Shown here piece by piece: positions 37,906 through 47,109 of a stretch of DNA of 64,000 nucleotides. The position numbers and the translations under genes are program-made. Source of the DNA: GWE2-40-63 sp041664345 (GTDB lineage: Bacteria > Bacteroidota > Bacteroidia > Bacteroidales > SZUA-534); assembly GCA_041664345.1 (NCBI GenBank), contig JBAYKX010000008.1, forward strand, positions 55,338 to 119,337, in the 5' to 3' direction. Below the pieces are notes generated by a model. It was given only the letters and a program-made list of their open reading frames with translations, was not told where the DNA came from and did not search any database. Each line of letters opens with the position of its first letter. Position 1 is the first letter of the stretch.

Positions 37906-39483
37906 TTATATCATTTTAAGTTCGGCCTCACCTTTTAGTAAATCCTGTTCAAATAAATGCTCGGCCCGAAGTAAATCGTTAACCGTTTTTACGGGGTTAA
38001 ACGTAGTAATTGGAACCTCAACAAAAATGGTATTCCATAGAGCCATAGAGCCATTCCAAAGTCCGGGCAATTCAAGTGCTTTAACTGATTGCCCTTCGGT
38101 GCTTTTAGTGGCAATAAATCCGGTATTGGAATCAATGAATTTTGTTAAGTCATATTTTTTTCCTTTAAAATCTTTAATGCAACACACTAAATCCACCGGA
38201 TTAAAATGGGTAGCTTTTTGCATTATTACCTTTTGATCCTGTGTAAATTGAGAACCTTCAACAATTTGCATCGAAATGGTTCCATCGGCATTTTTAACCC
38301 AGTAAGGACCACCACCCGGTTCACCTTCGTTTGGTACCATTCCACATACCCGGTAAGGGCGGTTTAATAAGTTGGCATAAAACTTGGCTTTTGTATCCTT
38401 ATCCCTTCCTTTTATTTGATCCGATAAGAGTATGAAGATCCGTTTTTCGATGAATTCTTCAGCCTCATCCAACTGGTCGTTGGTTATTTTAGAGATAAGT
38501 TTTTTATAGTAATATTGAGCTGTTTCCCTGGTTTCAAGTAATACACCGGCTAATGCTTTTTTATAACGTATAGTGTCATTTTTCAGGCGATCCTGAACCA
38601 CATTGTCAATATTCTTGATGAATATTAAATCGGCATCCAAGTCCATTAAATTATAAATTAAAGCGCCATGTCCTCCGGGGCGGAGCAGTATATTTCCGTC
38701 TTGATCCCGCAATGGTAAGTTGGCCTCATCAACAGCAATGGTGTCAGTTGATGGTTTTTGAATGCTGAATGTAATATGGATTTTGAATTTTGTTTTCTTT
38801 TTATATTCAGCAACTAATTCCTGGCCTTGTTTTTTGAATAGATCAAGATGTTGGGGTGAAACCGTAAAGTGCAGATAAATCTTTTTTCCTGAAGCAGCAT
38901 AATCCATCCCTTCAATTAGATGCTCCTCCAAAGGGGTGCGATTGCCTTTGTCGGTTTTATGAAACTTTATTAATCCTTTCGGAAGATTGCCATAATTGAG
39001 ACCTTTCTCGGTAAGCAAATATTGAACTAAAAGTGGAAGATCCCTTTTTTTAGATATTTCATCCAAACTGCAACCATCCATTTCAATAGCTTGTTTCAAC
39101 TCATTATAAAAAGCTAAATTCTGAAGGTTTTTACATAAGTAATTAACTGATTGAAAGCTGTTATCGGTGGTAATTCTAAGATATTCTTCTTCGGAATTAT
39201 GGTAATGGTTCATTGCATCGTACAATGTTTTAAACATGCGGGTTGCAGCCCCCGAAGCGGGCACAAACTTAATGGATTTGAGTTTTTTTGACGATTTTTC
39301 AAATACTTTAATTTTTTCATCCAGCATTTTATCGGTTAGCTGCTTAATTCCGTCTTTAACAAGGGCAGGTTTTATAATGTCTAAGGTGGGAAATCCATTT
39401 ATAAATTGATTGATCTGCTCTGTTATCTTTTCAGGGGTGATTTCCTTTTTATTCAGGAATTGTAAATCTTTTTTCGATAACAT
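37906..39483 (-). CDS. DUF4301 family protein
   Basis: 525 residues, the usual length for this Bacteroidota family. The N-terminal FVPASGAATRMFKTLYDAM carries a glycine-rich loop like those of sugar nucleotidyltransferases; other conserved stretches are LLRPGGHGALIYNLMDLDAD and RPYRVCGMVPNEGEPGGGPY. A nucleotidyltransferase-like fold is plausible, but the reaction is not known. Single gene. No signal peptide or membrane segment, so cytoplasmic. Confidence 0.88.
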   Translation of the reverse strand: MLSKKDLQFLNKKEITPEKITEQINQFINGFPTLDIIKPALVKDGIKQLTDKMLDEKIKVFEKSSKKLKSIKFVPASGAATRMFKTLYDAMNHYHNSEEEYLRITTDNSFQSVNYLCKNLQNLAFYNELKQAIEMDGCSLDEISKKRDLPLLVQYLLTEKGLNYGNLPKGLIKFHKTDKGNRTPLEEHLIEGMDYAASGKKIYLHFTVSPQHLDLFKKQGQELVAEYKKKTKFKIHITFSIQKPSTDTIAVDEANLPLRDQDGNILLRPGGHGALIYNLMDLDADLIFIKNIDNVVQDRLKNDTIRYKKALAGVLLETRETAQYYYKKLISKITNDQLDEAEEFIEKRIFILLSDQIKGRDKDTKAKFYANLLNRPYRVCGMVPNEGEPGGGPYWVKNADGTISMQIVEGSQFTQDQKVIMQKATHFNPVDLVCCIKDFKGKKYDLTKFIDSNTGFIATKSTEGQSVKALELPGLWNGSMALWNTIFVEVPITTFNPVKTVNDLLRAEHLFEQDLLKGEAELKMI

Positions 39484-39689
39484 ACCCTCTTATTTTGGTT
39501 TTAAAAATTTCTAATCGTAAAAATACAATCAAAGGTACAATTTATATTCAATCTCAGCTATGAATGAAAATATGATATTTGCTAGGTTTATTTAGCAGAA
39601 AAAAGTGTATTTGACCTCGAATTTATTGTATATTAAAAATTATAATAATATCTTTATGATATTAAAATGATATTAAAAACCAGAAAATT

Positions 39690-40544
39690 ATGAAAATCGA
39701 AAAAGAATTTACTGCGGCTAATGGATATCTAGCTGTGTTGGTATTGTTATTGGTGGTCTTAGGCTCGCTAGGCCTGATTGTTTTTGCGAAAATGTTCCCA
39801 ATGATTGTTGTGTTGGCAATAGGTATTTTTTGTTTTACCGGTTTGCAAATTGTCAATCCAAATGAGTCGTGTGTATTGGTTTTATTTGGTCGGTACAAAG
39901 GTACTGTAAAGGAAAATGGTTTCTTTTGGGTAAATCCGCTGTTTGTAAGACGAAAGATATCGCTTAGAGCCAAAAACTTTAACAGCGAACCCATTAAAGT
40001 GAACGACAAAGTGGGAAACCCTATTATGATTGGGATTGTTTTGGTATGGAGGGTTCGTGATACATTCAAAGCGGCATTTGAAGTGGATGCGTTTGAACAT
40101 TTTGTTTTAATTCAAAGTGAGGCTGCGTTGCGCAAATTGGCCGGACATTATCCGTATGATAATTTTGAAGATGAAAATGCCAATATAACCTTGCGTTCAG
40201 GAGGCGAAATAATCAACAGCCGTTTGGAAGAGGAATTGCGGGAACGGCTCGATATGGCTGGAATCCATGTTATTGAAGCCCGCATAAGTTACATTGCCTA
40301 TGCTGCTGAAATTGCCGGAGCAATGCTTAAGCGTCAGCAAGCTACGGCAGTTGTGGCTGCACGTTCAAAAATAGTTGAAGGGGCGGTTGGTATGGTGCAA
40401 ATGGCTCTTGAACAACTAAAAGCTAAAGAGATTATTGATATGGATGATGAAAAGAAGGCCGCCATGGTAAGCAACTTAATGGTGGTTCTCTGCAGCGAGG
40501 AATCAGCCAGACCAATTGTAAATGCGGGCACCTTGCATCATTAA
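39690..40544 (+). CDS. SPFH domain membrane protein
   Basis: 284 residues. Two adjacent hydrophobic segments at residues ~12-52 (GYLAVLVLLLVVLGSLGLIV and MIVVLAIGIFCFTGLQ) anchor a stomatin/flotillin-like SPFH domain: ESCVLVLFGRYKGTVKENGF, NPIMIGIVLVWRVRDTFKA, then the helical EELRERLDMAGIHVIEARIS and an Ala-rich segment AAEIAGAMLKRQQATAVVAA. SPFH proteins scaffold membrane domains and often partner with proteases. It precedes a small ribbon-helix-helix gene by 35 bp, a pairing that recurs in other bacteria. Confidence 0.92.
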   Translation: MKIEKEFTAANGYLAVLVLLLVVLGSLGLIVFAKMFPMIVVLAIGIFCFTGLQIVNPNESCVLVLFGRYKGTVKENGFFWVNPLFVRRKISLRAKNFNSEPIKVNDKVGNPIMIGIVLVWRVRDTFKAAFEVDAFEHFVLIQSEAALRKLAGHYPYDNFEDENANITLRSGGEIINSRLEEELRERLDMAGIHVIEARISYIAYAAEIAGAMLKRQQATAVVAARSKIVEGAVGMVQMALEQLKAKEIIDMDDEKKAAMVSNLMVVLCSEESARPIVNAGTLHH

Positions 40545-40579
40545 TTTTTTAAAAGCCGAAAGGCTAAAATTGAGATAAT

Positions 40580-40753
40580 ATGAGCAAAAAGAAGCAGTTT
40601 GTTTTAAGGGTGGATCCGGAAAAATATGAAAGATTAGAGAAATGGGCTGCTGACGAATTCCGAAGCATCAATGGGCAAATTGAGTGGATAATTGACAAAG
40701 CCTTAAAGGATGCCGGAAGAATTAAATCAGGTGAAACAAAACAGCCTGAATAG
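40580..40753 (+). CDS. 57-aa Arc/ribbon-helix-helix-like protein
   Basis: Begins MSKKKQFVLRVDPEKYERLE. A basic beta strand (KKQFVLRVDP) is followed by two helices, with WAADEFRSINGQIEWIIDKA matching the Arc/MetJ ribbon-helix-helix pattern (SxNxxIExxI). It lies 35 bp behind the SPFH gene on the same strand and shares its terminator, so it is likely co-transcribed. Possible role: autoregulator of the SPFH gene. It is short enough to be missed by length filters. Confidence 0.85.
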   Translation: MSKKKQFVLRVDPEKYERLEKWAADEFRSINGQIEWIIDKALKDAGRIKSGETKQPE

Positions 40754-40820
40754 GTTGTAGCATATCATACGAAAACTGTTTATGATATTGTAAATCCAAA
40801 ATAAAGGGATATTGATTTTG

Positions 40821-40849
40821 AAAAGCCTTGAAAACCTCAAGGCTTTTTA
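40821..40849 (+). terminator. Bidirectional terminator between the RHH gene and EamA gene
   Basis: Stem AAAAGCCTTGA / TCAAGGCTTTT with T-runs on both strands; serves the SPFH-RHH unit and the convergent EamA gene. Confidence 0.9.
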
Positions 40850-41737
40850 CATTTTTTCAACATTACTTAACCATCGGTTAGTAAAAATTGAAGCTACTAT
40901 TAAGCTTAAGCCTATTAAGGTAGTAAAATGAATGTGCTCTTTTAAAATCAAGTGAATAAAGAAGAGCGATAAAAAGGGTGACAGATAGACATAATTACTT
41001 ATTTTATCGGTGCGGCTGGTTAATTTCATGGCAGTTAACCAAATAACAAAAGTAATTCCCATCTCAAAAATACCTGCATAAGTTACGGCCAACCAACCAG
41101 TTAATGGCACATTGTAATTCAATGGATAAAAAAACAGCAGAGGCAGGGTAAACAATAAACCAGACGAAAAATTGAGAAATAGATTTAAACTACTGTCAAT
41201 TGCTGATCGTGTATTTATAATCCAAAAACTAGCCCAAACTACCGATGACGCAATGGCCAAATTAACACCAAATGGTTCCAACGGTTTAATTTGAAATGGA
41301 TTGCCTTGCGAAGCAATTAGATAAACACCTATAAAACCTATAAGTAGGGTAGCTAAACCTTTTAATTTAAGTTTTTGGCCTAAAAATGGAATAGATAGTA
41401 ATACTAATATGATGGGCCAGGTATAATTTAATGCTTGAGCAATTTGTGCCGGTAGGATGGAATAGGCTTTAAAAAGCATTAAATAATATAAAAAAGGGTT
41501 TAGGAACCCGCCTGCAATACCTATCATCAGGTCTTTTGACGTGAGTTTTTTTAATAGGGAAAGTTTTTGCTGAATCAATAGGTTTAAAAATGACACAAGT
41601 ACCGCAATACTTGTGGTTATAAATAGGAAGTGGATGAAATGAAAGTATTGTAATCCAATTTTAAAAGGTACCGCAACAGTTGACCACAAAAGAACTGCTG
41701 TTAAAGTAAACAGTAAGGCTTTGTTTTGGTTTTTCAC
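40847..41737 (-). CDS. EamA/DMT family transporter
   Basis: 296 residues with about ten hydrophobic segments in two similar halves, as in drug/metabolite transporters. Recognisable stretches: ALLFTLTAVLLWSTVAVPFK at the start, LNYTWPIILVLLSIPFLGQK at the end of the first EamA repeat, and YLSPFLSLFFIHLILKEHIH near the C-terminus of the second. Inner-membrane exporter of small metabolites; substrate not predictable. Shares a bidirectional terminator with the SPFH unit; the region upstream holds a MITE-like repeat. Confidence 0.92.
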   Translation of the reverse strand: MKNQNKALLFTLTAVLLWSTVAVPFKIGLQYFHFIHFLFITTSIAVLVSFLNLLIQQKLSLLKKLTSKDLMIGIAGGFLNPFLYYLMLFKAYSILPAQIAQALNYTWPIILVLLSIPFLGQKLKLKGLATLLIGFIGVYLIASQGNPFQIKPLEPFGVNLAIASSVVWASFWIINTRSAIDSSLNLFLNFSSGLLFTLPLLFFYPLNYNVPLTGWLAVTYAGIFEMGITFVIWLTAMKLTSRTDKISNYVYLSPFLSLFFIHLILKEHIHFTTLIGLSLIVASIFTNRWLSNVEKM

Positions 41738-41757
41738 GGGTACAAATGATTCGTTAA

Positions 41758-41802
41758 AATATCAATTATCAAATATCAATTATCAAATATCAATTATCAA
41801 TT
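41758..41802. repeat. ATCAATTATCAA short tandem repeat
   Basis: About four imperfect units of (A)TATCAATTATCAA just left of the MITE-like element; the unit resumes right of it at 41938-41955. Confidence 0.75.
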
Positions 41803-41936
41803 AATGTCGTTTAGTTAAGAAAGATTCACCCCTATAATCCCCTCAAGGGGATACCTCCTCTGTGGCAGCAGTGCTAGTCCTCCTTTGAGGGAGGTGCCCG
41901 AAGGGCGGAGGGTGAAAACGCTAACTAAACGACATT
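41803..41936. mobile_element. 134-bp MITE-like element
   Basis: Perfect 15-bp terminal inverted repeats AATGTCGTTTAGTTA (41803-41817) and its reverse complement (41922-41936). The interior has smaller inverted repeats (CCCCTCAAGGGG; CCTCCTTTGAGGGAGG) and no ORF. It splits an ATCAATTATCAA repeat tract. No transposase in the window has matching ends. Confidence 0.8.
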
Positions 41937-41967
41937 GAATTATCAATTATCAATTTTTTCAAGCTAA

Positions 41968-43266
41968 CTATTCTGCTTCAAATGGATCATTAATTTTTAT
42001 TTGCATCCATTCCTCCAGTAACGAGTAAATATTTTCTCTCTCTTTTTTTGGAAAATTTTTAATGCGGGTTCCATGATGCCCATTTGGTAAAATAATCCGA
42101 ACAAGGTTGTTGTTGCCTGACGGAGTGTATGAAGTGGCTCCCCAAGTATCAAGTCCTCCAACAATAAAGAGCATATTTTTTGCTTCAGTATCTAAAAAGT
42201 TTTTAACCTCTTGCATTTTTGTAGGTTGGAATTTCGCTTCAACACCTTCAGGTAGCGTGAATTCAAAGGTAAAATCGGGTGACTGACCCAGATATTTTTT
42301 AAACGGTTCGGTTTGGTAGCCATACATTCCAATTTCGGTTAATGCAGCCCAAAAAAACGGACGGTTTTGCTCCACATCGTTGGCTTCAAAAAATGTAAAA
42401 CCCGATACGGCATTTAAATGGTTATAAAGATCATCATTGCTAGCTTCAGCACCGGGTATTTCATCGGATGTAAATCGCCCCCATTGCCAGAAAGCAAAGC
42501 TGTATTCCAAAATTGAATATTGAAGCGTTTTTTCAAATCCTAAGTCAAAATGCCAGTTGTTTTCCATCGATTTTTGTTTCAATAACGAAAGCAACATCTC
42601 AAATTTTTCGAAGCAAAGGCATTGAAAATCATAAATTCGTGTTCTATCCTCATCTGAACCCACCGTTTTTAAAAATTCATAGATACGGGCATCTTCCCGT
42701 TCAAAATTCAAGGGAGCCACATAAGCTACACTAGCTGCCACATCTGCCGGATAAAAAGAACGATGGTACATGGTTGTTTGTCCTCCCTTGCTTATTCCTG
42801 TTGATACCCATGGCTGATGGTAGATTTGTTGCAATGCATTAATAATAAGGTGTTGGTCAGTAGCCGCTTGCCAAATAGTAAGTTTTTCCCAGGGAATGCT
42901 ATCCGGTTTACTGTCTTTAAAAAAGCGATGTTCAATATTTACTTGGTTTGCATTAATAATCTGGGTTAATTCTTCCCTCTTTCCGTTCCAGATACGATAA
43001 CCTTCAAGCACAGCAACTACAGGTTGGTTTAGCCCAATGTTTGTAACTATTACCCGTTGGTTAAAGTGTCCCAACATAGGATTATTATGATCGATGGGTT
43101 GTTCAAAGTATAGTTCGAATTGTTGACCAAAACTGGAATCCAGCTTAATTTCTTCAACTGAAACCACACCCGGTAATTCTTTAAGCTGTTCAATTAAAGG
43201 TTTGCTGATAAATGAACAAGACTGGAACAGTACTACTAAACAAAGTGATAGGAATAGTTTTATCAT
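41968..43266 (-). CDS. S37-like serine peptidase lipoprotein (PS-10 type aminopeptidase)
   Basis: 432 residues. Lipoprotein signal MIKLFLSLCLVVLFQSC (Cys17). Alpha/beta-hydrolase fold: GISKGGQTTMYH places the nucleophile at Ser159; later MLFIVGGLDTWGA supplies the probable Asp and PNGHHGTRIKN the probable His. The N-terminal ELYFEQPIDHNNP and FNQRVIVT strands are typical of the S37 (PS-10, tripeptidyl aminopeptidase) family in Bacteroidota. Membrane-anchored, periplasmic or surface exposed; likely digests peptides at the cell surface. Confidence 0.85.
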   Translation of the reverse strand: MIKLFLSLCLVVLFQSCSFISKPLIEQLKELPGVVSVEEIKLDSSFGQQFELYFEQPIDHNNPMLGHFNQRVIVTNIGLNQPVVAVLEGYRIWNGKREELTQIINANQVNIEHRFFKDSKPDSIPWEKLTIWQAATDQHLIINALQQIYHQPWVSTGISKGGQTTMYHRSFYPADVAASVAYVAPLNFEREDARIYEFLKTVGSDEDRTRIYDFQCLCFEKFEMLLSLLKQKSMENNWHFDLGFEKTLQYSILEYSFAFWQWGRFTSDEIPGAEASNDDLYNHLNAVSGFTFFEANDVEQNRPFFWAALTEIGMYGYQTEPFKKYLGQSPDFTFEFTLPEGVEAKFQPTKMQEVKNFLDTEAKNMLFIVGGLDTWGATSYTPSGNNNLVRIILPNGHHGTRIKNFPKKERENIYSLLEEWMQIKINDPFEAE

Positions 43267-43278
43267 AATTGGAATTTA

Positions 43279-43881
43279 TTACAACGATAAAATAAAGGTA
43301 ACTAAAAATGGAACCAGTATGGTTAAAACAATGCCACTAAAAAGGGCTAATAAACCGTAATCAGTTCCGGAAACTCTTGTAATTATAGGTAACGTGGTAT
43401 CCATGGCGGTGGCTCCACCACTAACTACCGGAGCTAATTTTCCAAAAGCCCAAGCTAAAGCTGGTGCAAATATCAGTGTCAGTATTTCACGCATCACATT
43501 TGCCAGCAGGGCAATAGTACCTAAAGTTTCGCTGTGTAATTCACTTATTAAAATGCTCGATAAACTGTAATATCCAAAGCCGGCGCCTACTGCTGCCGAT
43601 TCTTGCATGGTTAAATCGGGGACAAACCACGAAAAAATTACAACAGCACCAAGTGTTCCAACAATCACTGTAATTGGTACCAGTAAAATTTTTAAATTGA
43701 CTTTACGCAATACATCAAAAGATTTTTTATCGCCACCAATGCCAATGCCCACAATAAACATTAATAGGTACAATGTGTAGGTGCTCATATCCTTTTGAAG
43801 CAATGCATCCGGTACAAAGTTGAAATAACTGGCTAATAAGCCGATTACGAAAAAGAGCACAATGAGCAAACTATCCTTCAT
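43279..43881 (-). CDS. lysO: LysO lysine exporter, C-terminal subunit
   Basis: 200 residues with about six hydrophobic segments; SLLIVLFFVIGLLASYFNFV starts it, and MFIVGIGIGGDKKSFDVLRK plus the glycine-rich ESAAVGAGFGYYSLSSILIS are the conserved core of the LysO (DUF340) family. In E. coli this is one ~300-aa protein; here the N-terminal part is a separate gene overlapping by 11 bp. The two products probably form one lysine exporter in the inner membrane. The overlap and intact reading frames argue for a natural split rather than a frameshift error. Confidence 0.88.
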   Translation of the reverse strand: MKDSLLIVLFFVIGLLASYFNFVPDALLQKDMSTYTLYLLMFIVGIGIGGDKKSFDVLRKVNLKILLVPITVIVGTLGAVVIFSWFVPDLTMQESAAVGAGFGYYSLSSILISELHSETLGTIALLANVMREILTLIFAPALAWAFGKLAPVVSGGATAMDTTLPIITRVSGTDYGLLALFSGIVLTILVPFLVTFILSL

Positions 43882-44155
43882 TTTGTTCTTTTTTAAAAAA
43901 GAGATGATAAACCAACCATGATAATAGGGAACTTCCTAATACCGAAACTAAGGCTAATTCAAACCCTCGGATACCTATGGTGTCTATATTCTTCATAATA
44001 ATAGGATTTGCGCCAATGGATATTCCCATAAAAAAAAGGAGAAGAAAAATTATCCAGATAGTTGATTTGTTAATTAGTTGGATCATTTTCGTTTTGGAAC
44101 GAAAAGCAAGTCCTATAACAATACCTAATGTCATTACAATCAATACACCAATCAT
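43871..44155 (-). CDS. LysO family transporter, N-terminal subunit
   Basis: 94 residues from ATG (MIGVLIVMTLGIVIG); the frame extends upstream to a TTG directly abutting the previous stop, which is less likely. Three hydrophobic segments with the motif FLLLFFMGISIGANPII. It corresponds to the N-terminal half of LysO and overlaps the C-terminal gene by 11 bp, so the pair is translationally coupled. Confidence 0.85.
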   Translation of the reverse strand: MIGVLIVMTLGIVIGLAFRSKTKMIQLINKSTIWIIFLLLFFMGISIGANPIIMKNIDTIGIRGFELALVSVLGSSLLSWLVYHLFFKKEQNEG

Positions 44156-44173
44156 TCTTTTTGTATTAAGCAA

Positions 44174-46021
44174 TTAATTTACTACGGCATCGCCTCGCAG
44201 TTTGCGGAATCGGGTTCTTGATTCCATTTTGTATATACTATCGGGAAAATCGGTCATAATTTTTTTATACAGTTCCATGGCTTGCTCTTTGTTTTGGAGC
44301 TGGTTTTCGTACAAATCGGCAATAGCAAATAAGGCATTATCAGCCAAAACATCAAAGTAGTATTTGTCAACAATAACTTGATAAGCCTCAATGGATTGGC
44401 TGTATTGATACTTTTTTTGAAGTATTTTGCCTTTAAGCAACCATGCTTCATCTACTAGTTCGTGGCTGCTGAAATTGGTAATTACCGTATCTAGGGTTAA
44501 TAAGGCAAGAGAATCATTCGATTGATAAAAAAGAAAATCAGCCTTGGCATAAGTCGCAAGTGCCGTTTCCACGGTATCCCAACCGGAATTTTCGAAAATA
44601 AAAAATGATAAATTAGCGGCATCGTTGGCAATCAATTTCGAAGTACTCGCTTTTAACACATCAAGCTGAGCCGCGGCCCAAACAAAGTCGCCAATAAAAT
44701 AGGCAAGCCGCGCTTTACGGAATTTAGCTTCGGATCCAATGGGATTGTTTTTATTATTATCTTCCACGCGGGCATAAGCAAGAGTAGCATCCCAAACCTT
44801 TCCATCAATTAAATAGATGTCGGCTAATTCCAGTTCCAATTCTCCTTTTTGCTGGTAGTTAATTCCACGAATGGTTATTGCATCTTCGAGCAAAAACTGG
44901 GCTTCGGCAGTTTTTCCAAGGTAAAAGGCTTGCAAGTGAGCCAAATTTTTAATTAAGTTAACAGTTCCCGCATTGCTTCCCATATCCTGCAAAGCTCCTA
45001 TGAGCGATTCTTCCAATTTAAATTGATCTGCTTTTTGATTGTCAATATTCAAAACAATCCGCTGATACATCACCTCCAATAATTCACTTCGGGCATCAAA
45101 ATAAAATTCCAGATGTTTCCCTTTGTTTATAACATACTGATACGCATTAATGGCTATATCAAAATGATTGTTTTCAAAGGCCACTTTAGCTAAAGCCATT
45201 ATTCGCTGTCCATTTTCGTTTAATCGCAAGTCCAAAGCTTTTGCCTGAATAAAGGCATTTTCAAAATCTTTATCCTGAATGTATAGCCGAACCAGTAATT
45301 CATTGTAAACAAGAATATCAGGATATTGATTCAGACGCATCAATAAGTTTGATTTTAGCTTTTCTTTCAAGCTTTTATCCACATCGTTGTAAACGGCATT
45401 TTGCAGCTGGTTTTGAACATTGGCCAGGTAAAGATCGCTTATTCTTAATAAATCGAGATAGGAGTCAATCATTTTATCGTAATTGCGCATGTAATAATAC
45501 AACTGCGCCATTTCCATCTGAAAACCATAGGTGCTATTTAAAAGTTTTTTCCCTTCTAGATAGGTTTCTTCGGCATAGTTGAAAAGCTGTTTTGCCATAA
45601 AAGCATTGGCCAAATTCAAAATCTGTCGTTGTTCGGCTTTGAGTTTTTTTATGACTCCCTGATAGGTTGAATTGGCTTTTGAATCGTTGCCCTGAAAGGA
45701 ATAAATACCTCCCAAGTCAACCCAGTAGCTTAGTTCGAATTTATCGAATTTAATTTGCTCTTTAGCTATTGCTTCGGCCTGAGAATAATCTTTGGTATTT
45801 ATGAGGCAATTGAGGTAGTATTTGTAAAAAGTATTGGAATGGTTTGAGAAATACAATTTTTTAAAAATAAGTGTTGCTTCATTGTATTGTCCATTCCGGT
45901 AATATTGCATACCAATTTGATATTCCGATGTTTCGGTATCTTGCTGTGCTATGGTGGTATAGGTAATTAACAGCAAGGTTGCCATTAAGAATAGTTGGGC
46001 CGTTTTTTTTTTCAAGTTCAT
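44174..46021 (-). CDS. Periplasmic TPR protein (615 aa)
   Basis: Signal peptide at residues 1-25 (MNLKKKTAQLFLMATLLLIT...). The rest is nearly all helical TPR-type repeats: YQIGMQYYRNGQYNEATLIF, YWVDLGGIYSFQGNDSKANS, FRKARLAYFIGDFVWAAAQL, AWLLKGKILQKKYQYSQSIE, and FAIADLYENQLQNKEQAMEL near the end. Ends with a GDAVVN tail. Its stop is next to the LysO pair, and a coiled-coil lipoprotein gene lies 5 bp upstream; all four may be co-transcribed. Probably a scaffold in envelope assembly; no catalytic motif. Confidence 0.85.
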   Translation of the reverse strand: MNLKKKTAQLFLMATLLLITYTTIAQQDTETSEYQIGMQYYRNGQYNEATLIFKKLYFSNHSNTFYKYYLNCLINTKDYSQAEAIAKEQIKFDKFELSYWVDLGGIYSFQGNDSKANSTYQGVIKKLKAEQRQILNLANAFMAKQLFNYAEETYLEGKKLLNSTYGFQMEMAQLYYYMRNYDKMIDSYLDLLRISDLYLANVQNQLQNAVYNDVDKSLKEKLKSNLLMRLNQYPDILVYNELLVRLYIQDKDFENAFIQAKALDLRLNENGQRIMALAKVAFENNHFDIAINAYQYVINKGKHLEFYFDARSELLEVMYQRIVLNIDNQKADQFKLEESLIGALQDMGSNAGTVNLIKNLAHLQAFYLGKTAEAQFLLEDAITIRGINYQQKGELELELADIYLIDGKVWDATLAYARVEDNNKNNPIGSEAKFRKARLAYFIGDFVWAAAQLDVLKASTSKLIANDAANLSFFIFENSGWDTVETALATYAKADFLFYQSNDSLALLTLDTVITNFSSHELVDEAWLLKGKILQKKYQYSQSIEAYQVIVDKYYFDVLADNALFAIADLYENQLQNKEQAMELYKKIMTDFPDSIYKMESRTRFRKLRGDAVVN

Positions 46022-46026
46022 TTAGT

Positions 46027-46638
46027 TTATTCCTGTTCCTGATCTTCGGTGTAGTGAATTTCTTCGTTGTTTTTAACTGGATTCGGTTTCGTTTCCATTA
46101 ATTTCGATACCAATGCTTCTACCTGTTTGTAGGTTGAATCGTAGGCTTGCTGCTGCTTGCTTAATGAAATTTCAAGAGTACTTACCATAAAAATAAGTTT
46201 CTCCATTGCTTTTTGTTCCTGTTCAATATAAATAGTTACCGAGTCAACTTCGGGAATAAGCTCGGCTTTTATATCTTTTGTTAGATTGTTTAGTTGTTTT
46301 TGCGAAAGCTGTAATTCCTCTTCAATCTTAGTTTTGCTTTTCCGGAATGTCCTCGACAGTATTTTTCCAGCAGTGCTGTATGCACCAAAATAATTAACAA
46401 AAGAGGAATCTAGTTTTATAGCCCTATCTGATTGTTCGGCAAGAACAGCCGTATTACTTGATATTTTATCGTTAAGTTGACTCCAATATTCCCAATCAAT
46501 ACCTGAGTAAACCGTATTAACAGAATCCAATTGAACCGAAAGAATTTTTATTTGGTGTAAGGCCTGTTTTTTTTGGCTTTGGCATCCAAATAAAAATGCA
46601 ATAATGATAAGAATTGATAGGGAAAAAGTTTTTTTCAT
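46027..46638 (-). CDS. Coiled-coil lipoprotein of unknown function
   Basis: 203 residues. Lipoprotein signal MKKTFSLSILIIIAFLFGC (Cys19). The mature protein is mostly helical with heptad-like stretches (KIEEELQLSQKQLNNLTKDI, EISLSKQQQAYDSTYKQVE). No named domain is recognised. It lies 5 bp before the TPR gene on the same strand, so the two are very likely co-expressed and may interact in the periplasm. Confidence 0.8.
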   Translation of the reverse strand: MKKTFSLSILIIIAFLFGCQSQKKQALHQIKILSVQLDSVNTVYSGIDWEYWSQLNDKISSNTAVLAEQSDRAIKLDSSFVNYFGAYSTAGKILSRTFRKSKTKIEEELQLSQKQLNNLTKDIKAELIPEVDSVTIYIEQEQKAMEKLIFMVSTLEISLSKQQQAYDSTYKQVEALVSKLMETKPNPVKNNEEIHYTEDQEQE

Positions 46639-46668
46639 TGCATCTCAATTAATTTATCTACCTAGTTT

Positions 46669-47109
46669 TTAACGAATTCTATCGGCAGATTTTACCAATG
46701 CGTCATCTTTTTTAATGGCTCTGTTTGCTAACAAAATAAACAGCATCGAAACAAATGGCATGATGGATAAATATTCGAACGATGGTTTAATTTGTAACAC
46801 GCTTCCAATTCGTGAGGCATAAATATATTCCACCCCTAAAATAACTATGAGAAGCAATAAATTGAACCTTCCCAGCTTTATTTGAAGGGTACGGTTTTTA
46901 AATTTAAAAATAGTTAAAAAGCTGAGCAGCAGGCTTACTAATGGCAGTATTGCTAAAACAATCATTGAAATAATTTGTGGTCCGTTTGCCGGGTCAGTAA
47001 GGTGGCAGCTATACATGGAAATGCTGCCAAAAGTAGCCAAAGGTCCCCAGTACATGAGTAGTGCTGCAATTGCGGCAGCTAATAAATAAATGGTTTGAAT
47101 CCGCTGTAT
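46669..47109 (-). CDS. DUF4293 family membrane protein
   Basis: 146 residues from MIQRIQTIYLLAAAIAALLM; an earlier ATG 15 codons upstream exists but lacks family support. Four hydrophobic segments (IYLLAAAIAALLMYWG, IISMIVLAILPLVSLLLSFL, FNLLLLIVILGVEYIYA, LSIMPFVSMLFILLANRAI). The MIQRIQTIYLL start and YLSIMPFVSMLFILLANRAI end match the Bacteroidota DUF4293 family. Possibly co-transcribed with the genes that follow. Role unknown. Confidence 0.85.
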   Translation of the reverse strand: MQRIQTIYLLAAAIAALLMYWGPLATFGSISMYSCHLTDPANGPQIISMIVLAILPLVSLLLSFLTIFKFKNRTLQIKLGRFNLLLLIVILGVEYIYASRIGSVLQIKPSFEYLSIMPFVSMLFILLANRAIKKDDALVKSADRIR

